DNA of 23,983 bases from contig DASQNO010000049.1 in NCBI GenBank assembly GCA_035644935.1, positions 1-23,983 of the forward strand, in the 5' to 3' direction. Below are positions 1 through 7,542 of this stretch, in pieces. This DNA comes from CADCVW01 sp035644935. Its GTDB lineage: Bacteria > Pseudomonadota > Alphaproteobacteria > Sphingomonadales > Sphingomonadaceae. A program made the position numbers and the translations under genes. Each line of letters starts with the position of its first letter. Position 1 is the stretch's first letter. Under the pieces are notes generated by a model. It made no database searches. It saw nothing but the letters and a program-made list of their open reading frames with translations, and was not told where the DNA came from.

Positions 1-533
1 GTTTCCAATAGCGGCGGACCGCTGGACGCCGCAACTCCACGCGCGAGGCCCTCCAGGCAGGCGCGCAGTTCCGGGTCGGCGATGGTGCGCAGGCTGTCGC
101 CCAGTTCCGCCGGCAGGGGCCGCAGCGACGGCGGCGCGGGCCTCTTGGCAACTTTGGCGACGCTGCCCTGCCGGAACGCGATCTTGGCCACGGCCTCGTA
201 TCCGAAGAAGCGGTTGACCCGCTCGGTGATCACGGGCGCAACATGCTGCATCGTCGGCGCGTAGGCCCCCTCCACCACCAGCGTCAGCGTGCCGCCGGCG
301 CGCTTGCCGTGGGGAAAACGGATCGATTCGGGGGCGGACACGCCGGCGTAGCGCTCGCCCACGATCTCGCGCCAGCGGCTGACCACGGACGACTGCACGA
401 ACCCGAAGCGGCGGAACGCGGCGCCGCCGGCGGTCGGCAGCATCGCCGACACGGCCTTGGCCCCACCGCCGCGCGGACGCTCTTCGGTAGGCTTGCCGGC
501 CTTGGGAGTCGCTTTGCGCATCGCGGTCGTCAT
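1..533 (-). CDS. DUF721 / DciA-type protein (3' end cut by window edge)
   Basis: About 177 residues are visible with no stop before the left edge, so the C-terminus is missing. The reading frame has the DUF721 pattern: a segment with RWREIVGERYAG (about residues 53-64), a FPHGKRAGGTLTL stretch, then ITERVNRFFGYEAV and a short basic end. DUF721 includes DciA, the ancestral bacterial helicase loader that acts with DnaA/DnaB in replication initiation; whether this copy is the true loader is an inference. In many alphaproteobacteria a DUF721 gene sits beside mutY, as here. The start is taken at the first ATG (complement of 531-533); an in-frame ATG at 521 is also possible. It diverges from mutY with only 14 nt between the two start codons. 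Confidence 0.85.
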   Translation of the reverse strand, partial: MTTAMRKATPKAGKPTEERPRGGGAKAVSAMLPTAGGAAFRRFGFVQSSVVSRWREIVGERYAGVSAPESIRFPHGKRAGGTLTLVVEGAYAPTMQHVAPVITERVNRFFGYEAVAKIAFRQGSVAKVAKRPAPPSLRPLPAELGDSLRTIADPELRACLEGLARGVAASSGPPLLE

Positions 534-547
534 GCCATAGCGGCCTT

Positions 548-1567
548 GTGCTCGCCAGTGTTCCTTCCCCGGCCGGCGCCCGCCTCCTCGCCTGGTACGA
601 CGCGCACGCCCGCCCGCTGCCGTGGCGCACGCCCCCGAACCCTGCGGGGCCGCGCGGCGCGGACCCGTACCGCGTCTGGCTGTCGGAGATCATGCTGCAG
701 CAGACCACGGTCGCCGCGGTCATTCCCTATTACCAGCGGTTCACCGCCCGCTGGCCGACGGTCGAGGCGCTCGCCGCGGCCGCCGATGCGGAGGTGATGA
801 CCGCCTGGGCGGGGCTCGGCTACTATGCCCGCGCGCGCAACCTGCTGGCCTGCGCCCGCGCCGTCGTCCGGGACCATGGCGGCCGCTTTCCGGTCGGCGA
901 GGCTGCGTTGCGCACGCTGCCGGGGATCGGCGGATATACGGCGGCCGCGATCGCCGCCATCGCGCAGGACCAGCCGGCGGTGGTGGTCGACGGCAATGTC
1001 GAGCGCGTCGTCGCGCGCCTGTTCGCGATTCCCGAACCCCTGCCCGCTGCCAGGCGCGCGATCGCCGCGGCCGCGACCCGCCTGACGCCGACGCACCGCC
1101 ACGGCGACTACGCACAGGCGATGATGGATCTGGGCGCGACGATCTGCCGACCGCGCGCGCCTCTGTGCCTCGTCTGCCCGCTCGCCGCCGGTTGCGCGAC
1201 GCGCGAGGCAGGCAACCCGGAGACCTATCGGCGCAAAGCAGCCAAGGCACCGCGCCCGGCGCGGCGCGCCAGCGCCTACGTCCTCCAGCACGGCGGCGAG
1301 GTCTATCTCGAGCGCCGCCCGGCGCGCGGGCTGCTCGGCGGCATGAACGGCTTCCCCGCCGACCCGCCGGCGCCCGCCGATTGGCGCAAGGCGGGCGAGG
1401 TCGCGCACGTCTTCACGCATTTCGGCCTGACGCTGGACGTCTTCCACGCCGCCGCGCCCCGCGACGCCGACGCACGGCCCGACGGCCTCTGGTGGCCGGT
1501 CGCGGACATCGCCGGCGCGGGTCTGCCGACGCTGTTCCGCAAGGTCGCCGCGTCCGTATGGCGATGA
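548..1567 (+). CDS. mutY: A/G-specific adenine DNA glycosylase MutY
   Basis: This 339-residue enzyme removes adenine mispaired with 8-oxoguanine, the last guard against G:C to T:A mutation. The first half is a HhH-GPD glycosylase: the catalytic Glu lies in SEIMLQQTT (E47), the helix-hairpin-helix loop is LPGIGGYTAAAI, and the catalytic Asp is in VVVDGNVER (D148). A complete 4Fe-4S loop follows with C200, C207, C210 and C216 in the diagnostic C-X6-C-X2-C-X5-C spacing. The C-terminal third is the MutT-like 8-oxoG reader with GLLGGMNGFP and HVFTHFGLTL. The start is GTG; the conserved LLAWYDAHARPLPWR begins at residue 13, so little sequence can be missing. The stop overlaps the next gene, nudC, suggesting one transcript for DNA and nucleotide-pool repair. 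Confidence 0.96.
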   Translation: MLASVPSPAGARLLAWYDAHARPLPWRTPPNPAGPRGADPYRVWLSEIMLQQTTVAAVIPYYQRFTARWPTVEALAAAADAEVMTAWAGLGYYARARNLLACARAVVRDHGGRFPVGEAALRTLPGIGGYTAAAIAAIAQDQPAVVVDGNVERVVARLFAIPEPLPAARRAIAAAATRLTPTHRHGDYAQAMMDLGATICRPRAPLCLVCPLAAGCATREAGNPETYRRKAAKAPRPARRASAYVLQHGGEVYLERRPARGLLGGMNGFPADPPAPADWRKAGEVAHVFTHFGLTLDVFHAAAPRDADARPDGLWWPVADIAGAGLPTLFRKVAASVWR

Positions 1568-2451
1568 ACCCGCCCTTCTTCGGCGGCCACGGCTTCGACC
1601 GCCTGGATGCGGCGCGCGGCGACGACGCCGCGCTGGCCGCGCTGCGCGCGCATCCCGGCGCCCGCGTCCTGCGCCTCGATGCGCTGGAGCCGGAACTGAC
1701 CGCCAACGGCGACCTCGTCTTCGACCCGATGACGGGCGAGGGTCCGCTGCTCCTGCTAGGTTTGATCGCCGACCGGCCGACATTCGCGCGCATCGTTCCC
1801 GTGCCGCCCGCCGCCGGGCGTTCGCGCGCGATCTTCGGGATGCTGGGTCGCCTGTCCGCCGCCGACGCCCCCGTCTACGCCGCTGCGCGTTCGGCGCTCG
1901 ACTGGCACGCGCGCCACGGTTTCTGCGCCGCCTGCGGCCGGCCGACGCGCATCGTCCGCGCCGGATGGGGACGGCATTGCGATACGTGCGGCGCCGAACA
2001 TTTCCCGCGCGTCGATCCGGTCGCCATCATGCTCGCCGAGCATGATGGCGACGTGCTGCTCGGCCGTCAGCCCGGTTTCCCGCCCGGCCGCTATTCGGCG
2101 CTTGCCGGGTTCGTGGAAGCCGGCGAATCGATGGAAGACGCCGTTTCGCGCGAATTGGCGGAGGAGGCGGGCGTCGTCGCGACGTGCGTTCGCTACATCG
2201 CCAGCCAGCCCTGGCCCTTCCCGTCCAGCCTGATGCTCGCCTGCATCGCGCCGGTCGCCGACCGCAAACTGACGATCGATCGCACTGAGCTGGAGGACGC
2301 GTTCTGGGTAACGCGCGCGGAGGTCGCCGCCGCGCTGGCCGGAGACCCCGCCGCGCCGTTCATCGCCCCGCCGCGCCAGGCGATCGCCCGCGACCTGTTG
2401 CAGGCCTGGCTGGGCGGCGGCACGGTTGCGGAAAATGCGGCGTCCACCTAA
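1558..2451 (+). CDS. nudC: NADH pyrophosphatase, NUDIX family (NudC)
   Basis: This 297-residue NUDIX hydrolase should cleave NAD(H) to NMN(H) and AMP; NudC enzymes also remove NAD caps from RNA. A zinc ribbon is visible with C123, C126, C141 and C144. It is followed by a complete Nudix box from G184 to about residue 206 (GX5EX7REUXEEXGU, core RELAEEAG). Just after the box is SQPWPFPSS, the signature that separates NudC from other Nudix families. Two starts are possible: ATG 1558, used here because AAGG lies 13 nt upstream, or ATG 1564, which overlaps the mutY stop as ATGA. Either way translation is coupled to mutY. Confidence 0.94.
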   Translation: MAMNPPFFGGHGFDRLDAARGDDAALAALRAHPGARVLRLDALEPELTANGDLVFDPMTGEGPLLLLGLIADRPTFARIVPVPPAAGRSRAIFGMLGRLSAADAPVYAAARSALDWHARHGFCAACGRPTRIVRAGWGRHCDTCGAEHFPRVDPVAIMLAEHDGDVLLGRQPGFPPGRYSALAGFVEAGESMEDAVSRELAEEAGVVATCVRYIASQPWPFPSSLMLACIAPVADRKLTIDRTELEDAFWVTRAEVAAALAGDPAAPFIAPPRQAIARDLLQAWLGGGTVAENAAST

Positions 2452-2490
2452 GTGCGGAGGCGAAACGCATCGACGGGTTGAGACAGGTTC

Positions 2491-3213
2491 ATGGACGATC
2501 GCACCAACACAATCGCCGGCTGGGTGCTGGGCGCGGGCATCGTCGCTTTGGGCGCGACCATCGTCAGCGGCGAGATCTTTCGCGGCGAGCGTCCGGAGAA
2601 GATGGGCTATCCCATCGAAGGCGTCGAAGTGGCGGACGCGGGCGGCGCCGAGGCGGAAAAGCCGATCGCGTTCTACCTCGCATCCGCCGATCCGGCCAAG
2701 GGCGCCGACGTTTTCAAGAAGTGCGCGTCCTGCCACACAGTTGATCAGGGCGGCCCCAACGGTATCGGCCCCAATCTTTGGGGCACGATGGGCGCCGCGC
2801 ACGGCCACGTCCCCGGCTTCGCCTACTCCGCCGACCTGAAGGCCAAACCCGGCGTCTGGGACTGGGAGAACATGAACGCGTGGCTCAAGAAGCCGAAAGC
2901 GTACGTGGAAGGCACCAAGATGGCGTTCGCCGGCCTTTCCAAACCGGAAGACCGCGCAAACGTGATCGCATATATGAACACGAAGTCCGCGGCCCCGCTG
3001 CCGCTCCCCGCAGCGCCGGTCGAGGCGACAGACGCCGCCGCAGGCGAGGACAACAGCCTGAACAAGCCGGGCACGGGCCCTGGCAACGGTCCGCAGAAGG
3101 GCGAGAACGAGCCGATCATCACCGAACAGCAGGCGGGCAAGCAGCCCGAAGGCAATGTGGGCGGCGAAGGTGCGCCTTCGGTCAACGGCGGTTCGGGGCA
3201 GGAGAAGCAGTAA
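2491..3213 (+). CDS. Membrane-anchored class I cytochrome c (CycM-like)
   Basis: This 240-residue protein starts with an uncleaved-looking hydrophobic anchor (about residues 8-25) followed by a periplasmic class I cytochrome c domain. The haem attachment site is KCASCH (C78, C81, H82), and the distal Met ligand is in GTKMAF (M144). The arrangement matches CycM/c552-type carriers, which pass electrons from the bc1 complex to terminal oxidases; that role is inferred from family. Beyond about residue 165 there is an unusually long tail rich in Ala, Pro, Gly, Glu and Asn, with no second haem site, probably disordered. It sits 39 nt after nudC and just ahead of the DUF1801 gene. Confidence 0.9.
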   Translation: MDDRTNTIAGWVLGAGIVALGATIVSGEIFRGERPEKMGYPIEGVEVADAGGAEAEKPIAFYLASADPAKGADVFKKCASCHTVDQGGPNGIGPNLWGTMGAAHGHVPGFAYSADLKAKPGVWDWENMNAWLKKPKAYVEGTKMAFAGLSKPEDRANVIAYMNTKSAAPLPLPAAPVEATDAAAGEDNSLNKPGTGPGNGPQKGENEPIITEQQAGKQPEGNVGGEGAPSVNGGSGQEKQ

Positions 3214-3227
3214 GAGCGAGGGCGCGA

Positions 3228-3671
3228 ATGGCGGCGGCGAAGGCGGAAACACCGGAAGCCTGGATCGCCCGGCTCCCGCCCGATCGCGTCGCGACGCTCG
3301 GCGGGGTGCGCGATCTCGTCAACGCGGCGCTCCCGCCCGGCTATGCCGAGCGCGTTTCGGGCAGCATGCTCGTCTGGGAAGTCCCTCTCGCCCGCTACCC
3401 TGACACTTACAACAAGCAGCCGCTCATGCTGGCCGCTCTCGCCGCGCAGAAGAACCACAATGCGCTGTACCTGGTGTGCGCCTATACCGATCCCGCTAGC
3501 GACGCCGCTCTCCGCGATGCCTACGCCCGCGCCGGGCGCAAGATCGACATGGGCAAGAGCTGCCTGCGCTTCCGCGGGCGCGAGGATGTTTTGGACGACG
3601 CGGTGACGCAGATCATCGCGGAGACCACCGTCGAGACGCTGATCGCTGGTTACGAGGCGTCACGCCGCTGA
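3228..3671 (+). CDS. DUF1801 domain protein
   Basis: This 147-residue cytosolic protein has the layout of DUF1801 proteins: a helical start, then GSMLVWEVPLARYPDTYNKQPL and a NHNALYLVCAYTD segment, ending with a conserved KSCLRFRGREDVLDDAVTQII-like helix. The fold family overlaps the YdhG/CyaY-like group, for which iron or stress roles have been suggested, but no activity can be assigned here. The start is ATG 3228 with GAGGG just upstream; it lies 14 nt after the cytochrome stop, so the two may be co-transcribed. It converges with the LOG-family gene. Confidence 0.8.
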   Translation: MAAAKAETPEAWIARLPPDRVATLGGVRDLVNAALPPGYAERVSGSMLVWEVPLARYPDTYNKQPLMLAALAAQKNHNALYLVCAYTDPASDAALRDAYARAGRKIDMGKSCLRFRGREDVLDDAVTQIIAETTVETLIAGYEASRR

Positions 3672-3712
3672 CGGTCCGCCCCGGCTGAAGCTGCGGGTGG
3701 TATGCGGTCGGT

Positions 3713-4576
3713 TTATTCCGCCGCCGAATAGTGTCCGCATACGTGGCCCCACGCCTCCTCCGCCGTCTCCACGTATTGGAACAGGTTGAGGTCCGCAGGC
3801 GCGATGACGCCTTCCTCGGCCAATGCTTCCCAATTGACGACGCGCTCCCAATATTCCCGCCCGAACAGCAGGATCGGCAGCCGCGCGACCTTGCCGGTCT
3901 GTACCAGCGTCAGCAGCTCGAACATTTCGTCGAACGTGCCGAACCCGCCCGGAAACACCGCCACCGCCCGCGCGCGCAGCAGGAAGTGCATCTTGCGCAG
4001 GGCGAAATAGTGGAACTGGAAGCTCAATCGCGGCGTCACGTACGGGTTGGGCAGCTGTTCGAACGGCAGCACGATGTTGAGCCCGATCGACTCCGCGCCC
4101 GCGTCCGCCGCGCCGCGGTTCGCCGCCTCCATGATCGACGGCCCGCCGCCCGTGCACACCACGAAGTGCCGCTGGCCATCGTCGTCTCGGTCGTAGCGGC
4201 TGCACATCTCGGCCAGCCGCCGCGCCTCGTCGTAATAATGGGCGTTGGCCTTCAGCCGCGCCGCGACAGCCTTCTGCCGGTCGGTCACAGCCGCTTCCAC
4301 GATCGCGTCCGCCTTGTCGGGCGCGGGAATGCGCGCCGAACCGTAGAACACGAAGGTCGACGCGATCCCCGCCTCGTCGAGCAACAGCTCGGGCTTGAGC
4401 AGTTCCAGCTGAAACCGCACCGGGCGCAGGTCCTGGCGCAGCAGGAACTCGGCGTCCTGGAACGCCAGCTTGTAGGCGGGGTCCTCGGTCTGGGCGCTGG
4501 ATGCCTGGTGGGCGGCGGTCTCGGCCTCGGCCTTGGCGGGGGCGAAGATGCGGATAGGGGGTACGGGATCGGTCAT
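3713..4576 (-). CDS. LOG-family (TIGR00730) nucleotide phosphoribohydrolase-like protein
   Basis: This 287-residue Rossmann-fold protein carries the LOG/lysine-decarboxylase-like signature PGGFGTFDE (residues 209-217), with TGGGPSIMEAANRGA (142-156) and RKMHF (194-198) ahead of it, the usual order in this family. LOG proteins hydrolyse nucleoside monophosphates such as cytokinin ribotides or AMP to base and ribose 5-phosphate; which substrate is used here is unknown. The N-terminal extension of about 70 residues places it in the longer bacterial subgroup. It is divergent from serC, sharing a 114-bp intergenic region, and convergent with the DUF1801 gene. Confidence 0.9.
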   Translation of the reverse strand: MTDPVPPIRIFAPAKAEAETAAHQASSAQTEDPAYKLAFQDAEFLLRQDLRPVRFQLELLKPELLLDEAGIASTFVFYGSARIPAPDKADAIVEAAVTDRQKAVAARLKANAHYYDEARRLAEMCSRYDRDDDGQRHFVVCTGGGPSIMEAANRGAADAGAESIGLNIVLPFEQLPNPYVTPRLSFQFHYFALRKMHFLLRARAVAVFPGGFGTFDEMFELLTLVQTGKVARLPILLFGREYWERVVNWEALAEEGVIAPADLNLFQYVETAEEAWGHVCGHYSAAE

Positions 4577-4632
4577 AAGCGCGCCGCCTTAGCGGCTCGC
4601 GCCGGCATTGACACCCCACCCCCCCTGACGCA

Positions 4633-4690
4633 GGGCGGCGCCGGGCCACGCCGCCCCAACGCGGCGCTTGCTCTCTGGAAGGAGAGAAAC
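4633..4690 (+). promoter_or_regulatory. Structured serC leader: competing hairpins plus SD hairpin
   Basis: GGGCGGCG (4633-4640) pairs perfectly with CGCCGCCC (4649-4656). The same downstream arm, CGCCGC (4649-4654), can instead pair with GCGGCG (4661-4666), so the two stems exclude each other. A third stem, CTCTCT (4671-4676) with GGAGAG (4681-4686), closes on a GGAA tetraloop and buries the Shine-Dalgarno sequence 4 nt before the serC ATG. A conserved RNA called the serC motif has been described upstream of serC in alphaproteobacteria; this leader is in the right place, but I cannot confirm that it fits that consensus. Confidence 0.5.
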
Positions 4691-5818
4691 ATGACTGACT
4701 CAACGCCACAGCTGCGGCCTGCGCGTCCGCATTTCTCTTCGGGCCCTTGCGCCAAGCCGCCCGGATGGTCCCCCGACAAGCTCGACCTCGCCGTTCTCGG
4801 CCGCTCGCACCGCTCGGGGCTCGGCAAGTCCCGCCTCAAACGCGCGATTGACCTCACGCGCGAAGTCCTCCGCATCCCCGAAACACACCGCATCGGCATC
4901 GTCCCCGCGTCCGACACCGGCGCGGTGGAGATGGCGATGTGGACGATGCTGGGCGCGCGTCCCGTCACCGTCGCCGCCTGGGAAAGTTTCGGGCAGGGCT
5001 GGGTCACCGACGCGATTAAGCAGCTCCGGCTCGACCCGACGATCCTCGACGCGCCCTATGGCAAACTTCCCGACTTGTCGTGCGCCGACTCGGCGCACGA
5101 CATCGTCTTCACCTGGAACGGGACCACCAGCGGCGTCCGCGTCCCCGACGCCGGCTGGATCGCCGACGATCGCGCCGGCCTGACGATCTGCGACGCCACC
5201 TCGGCCGCGTTCGCGATGGACCTGCCGTGGCACAGGCTCGATGCCACCACCTTTTCCTGGCAAAAGGCGATGGGCGGCGAGGCGGCGCACGGGGTACTGG
5301 TGCTCGGCCCGCGCGCGGTGGAGCGGCTGGAGACCTTTGTCCCCGACCGGCCGCTGCCCAAGATCTTCCGGCTGACCTCCAAGGGAAAGCTGATCAAAGG
5401 AGTCTTCCAGGGCGAAACGATCAACACCCCGTCCATGCTCTGCGTCGAGGATTACATTTTCAGCCTCGAATGGGGCCAGGCGCTGGGCGGCCTCCCCGCG
5501 CTGATCGCCAGAGCCGACGCCAACGCCGACGCGCTACAGACCTGGGTCGATCGCACCACTTGGATCGAAAACCTCGCCGCTGACCCGGCGACGCGCTCCA
5601 ACACGAGCGTCTGCCTCCGCTTCACCGAAGGGGCGGACCCCGCAGCCCGCATGAAGGCGATAGCCAAAATTCTGGAGGGCGAGGACGTAGCCTATGACAT
5701 CGCGATGCACCGCGACGCGCCGCCGGGCCTGCGCATCTGGTGCGGCGCGACGGTGGACACCGCCGATGTCGAGGCGCTGACGCCGTGGCTCGACTGGGCT
5801 TGGGCGAAAACCGCGTAA
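4691..5818 (+). CDS. serC: Phosphoserine aminotransferase
   Basis: This 375-residue PLP-dependent class V aminotransferase converts 3-phosphohydroxypyruvate and glutamate to O-phosphoserine, the second step of serine synthesis, and also acts in the DXP-dependent PLP route. It begins with the typical RPARPHFSSGPCAKPPGW and has VPASDTGAVEMAMW for the phosphate site. The PLP-binding lysine is K192 in SWQKAMGGEAAHG. The length and sequence fit the alphaproteobacterial SerC subgroup. The ATG at 4691 follows a strong GGAAGGAGAG. serA follows after 129 nt. Elsewhere in the window pdxH acts on the same cofactor pathway. Confidence 0.96.
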   Translation: MTDSTPQLRPARPHFSSGPCAKPPGWSPDKLDLAVLGRSHRSGLGKSRLKRAIDLTREVLRIPETHRIGIVPASDTGAVEMAMWTMLGARPVTVAAWESFGQGWVTDAIKQLRLDPTILDAPYGKLPDLSCADSAHDIVFTWNGTTSGVRVPDAGWIADDRAGLTICDATSAAFAMDLPWHRLDATTFSWQKAMGGEAAHGVLVLGPRAVERLETFVPDRPLPKIFRLTSKGKLIKGVFQGETINTPSMLCVEDYIFSLEWGQALGGLPALIARADANADALQTWVDRTTWIENLAADPATRSNTSVCLRFTEGADPAARMKAIAKILEGEDVAYDIAMHRDAPPGLRIWCGATVDTADVEALTPWLDWAWAKTA

Positions 5819-5820
5819 CG

Positions 5821-5933
5821 GTCATCCCGGCGAAAGCCGGGACCCAAGTACGCCGCCCTACACCAGCGAAGCGACTGGCCCGTCACAGCCCTCGTAGATC
5901 ACACCCTTGGGTCCCGGCGTTCGCCGGGATGAC
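5821..5933. repeat. REP-like inverted pair (REPIN) between serC and serA
   Basis: The left arm 5821-5848 and the right arm 5906-5933 are 28-nt inverted copies that match at 27 of 28 positions, separated by 57 nt. Each arm is itself a palindrome (TCCCGGCGAAAGCCGGGA type). This is the family of dispersed extragenic repeats common in sphingomonads and relatives, often mistranslated as VIPAKAGTQ or WVPAFAGMT peptides. The RNA could fold as one long hairpin or two small ones, and may terminate or protect the serC transcript. Confidence 0.85.
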
Positions 5934-5947
5934 GTGAAGGAAGCACA

Positions 5948-7528
5948 ATGACCGTCCTCAAAGTTCTCATTGCCGACCAGATGGACCCGCAAGCCGCCGC
6001 CATCTTCAGCGCCCGCGGCCTTCATGTCGACAAACGCCCCGGCCTCACCCCCGCTGAGCAAGCGGCCATCATCGGCGACTATCATGGCCTCGCCATCCGC
6101 TCGACCACCAAGGTCACGGCCAAGCTGCTGGACGCCGCCACCAACCTCAAGGTGATCGGCCGCGCCGGTATCGGCGTCGACAATGTCGACATCCCCGCCG
6201 CGACGCAGCGGGGCGTGGTCGTCATGAACACGCCGTTCGGCAACTCGATCACCACCGCCGAACACGCGATCGCGCTGATGTTCGCGCTCGCCCGCGACCT
6301 TCCCGCCGCCGACGCCTCGACGCAGGCGGGCAAGTGGGAAAAGAACCGCTTCATGGGGGTGGAGCTCACGTCCAAGACGCTGGGCCTGATCGGCGCGGGG
6401 AATATCGGCTCCATCGTCGCCGACCGCGCTCAAGGGTTGCGGATGAAGGTCATCGCCTTCGACCCCTTCCTCACCCCTGAACGCGCGGTCGAACTGGGCA
6501 TTGAGAAGGTCGACCTCGACACGCTGCTGGGGCGCGCCGACTTCATCACGCTGCACACCCCGCTGACCGACCAGACGCGCGGCATCCTGTCGGCCGACGC
6601 CATCGCCCGGACCAAGCCGGGCGTCCGCATCATCAACTGCGCCCGCGGCGGCCTGATCGACGAGGCGGCGCTCAAGGCCGCGCTGGACAGCGGTCACGTC
6701 GCCGGCGCCGCGCTCGACGTCTTCGCGGAGGAGCCCGCCAAGGCGAGCCCGCTGTTCGGCACCCCCGGCTTCATCTCGACGCCGCACCTCGGCGCATCGA
6801 CCACGGAGGCGCAGGTCAACGTCGCCATCCAGGTCGCCGAACAGATGGCCGATTTCCTGGTCAACGGCGGCGTTTCCAACGCGCTCAACATGCCGTCGCT
6901 GTCGGCGGAGGAAGCGCCCCGCCTCAAGCCCTACATGGCGCTCGCCGAACGCCTCGGTAGCCTGCTGGGGCAGGTCGAGGGCGCGGCGATCTCCGCCGTC
7001 GCGGTGGAGGTCGAGGGCGCGGCGGCCGAGCTCAACCCCAAGCCGATCACCGGCGCCGTCCTCGCCGGCCTGATGCGGACCTATTCGCAGGCGGTGAACA
7101 TGGTCAACGCCCCCGTCCTCGCCCGCGAACGCGGGCTGGACGTGCGCGAAATCCGCCACGACCGCGAGGTCGACTACCACACGCTGGTCCGCGTCACCGC
7201 CACCACCCCCGCCGGCCCGCGCAGCGTCGCCGGCACTTTGTTCGGCACCGAAGCGCGGCTGGTCGAAATGTTCGGCATCAAGGTCGAGGCGGATCTGGCC
7301 GGCGACATGATCCACCTCGTCAACGACGACGCCCCCGGCTTCATCGGCCGCCTGGGCGCGGCGCTGGGCGATGCGGGCGTCAACATCGCGACGTTCAACC
7401 TGGGGCGCAGGGCCGCGGGCGGCGAAGCGATCGCGCTGGTCAGCGTCGACGAGACGATCGGCGCGGAATTGGCGGCGACGCTGCGCGCGTTGCCAGGGGT
7501 GCGGCGGGTGAATGCGTTGAGGTTCTAA
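5948..7528 (+). CDS. serA: D-3-phosphoglycerate dehydrogenase
   Basis: This 526-residue enzyme oxidises 3-phosphoglycerate with NAD, the first committed step of serine synthesis, feeding SerC encoded just upstream. The substrate/NAD domain shows GRAGIGVDNVD (71-81) and the Rossmann loop GAGNIG (149-154). The catalytic triad is R233 in CARGGLID, E262 in AEEP and H280 in TPHLGAST. An allosteric-substrate-binding domain follows at about 325-445, and a C-terminal ACT domain from about 455 (MIHLVNDDAPGFIGRLG), so this is the long type 1 form, in which serine feedback is possible. The ATG at 5948 has GAAGGAAG upstream. The stop is only 14 nt from the end of the convergent DUF4276 gene. Confidence 0.97.
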   Translation: MTVLKVLIADQMDPQAAAIFSARGLHVDKRPGLTPAEQAAIIGDYHGLAIRSTTKVTAKLLDAATNLKVIGRAGIGVDNVDIPAATQRGVVVMNTPFGNSITTAEHAIALMFALARDLPAADASTQAGKWEKNRFMGVELTSKTLGLIGAGNIGSIVADRAQGLRMKVIAFDPFLTPERAVELGIEKVDLDTLLGRADFITLHTPLTDQTRGILSADAIARTKPGVRIINCARGGLIDEAALKAALDSGHVAGAALDVFAEEPAKASPLFGTPGFISTPHLGASTTEAQVNVAIQVAEQMADFLVNGGVSNALNMPSLSAEEAPRLKPYMALAERLGSLLGQVEGAAISAVAVEVEGAAAELNPKPITGAVLAGLMRTYSQAVNMVNAPVLARERGLDVREIRHDREVDYHTLVRVTATTPAGPRSVAGTLFGTEARLVEMFGIKVEADLAGDMIHLVNDDAPGFIGRLGAALGDAGVNIATFNLGRRAAGGEAIALVSVDETIGAELAATLRALPGVRRVNALRF

Positions 7529-7537
7529 TCAACAAGC
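7529..7537. repeat. Left copy of 9-bp direct repeat TCAACAAGC
   Basis: TCAACAAGC starts at the base after the serA stop codon and recurs in the same orientation at 9609-9617, on the far side of the ATPase/DUF4276 cassette. It could be a target-site duplication or a recombination footprint. With so short a repeat, chance cannot be excluded. Confidence 0.4.
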
Positions 7538-7542
7538 CTCTT

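Noticed and set aside
530..3252. Long minus-strand frames (over 400 residues) opposite mutY, nudC and the cytochrome gene
   Set aside because: They are Arg/Ala/Gly-rich with no motifs and oppose genes with complete catalytic signatures; high GC makes stops rare on the opposite strand.
4608..4636. TTGACA (4608-4613) as -35 box for serC
   Set aside because: No -10 box at 16-18 nt; the site would place the start inside the leader hairpin.
5740..5937. 65-aa plus-strand frame containing VIPAKAGTQ and WVPAFAGMT
   Set aside because: It is the well-known mistranslation of a REP-like palindrome; it overlaps the end of serC and has no gene features of its own.
5858..7315. 485-aa minus-strand frame opposite serA
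   Set aside because: Low-complexity mirror of serA codons (many GGD/VDH-like runs); serA has every active-site residue in order.
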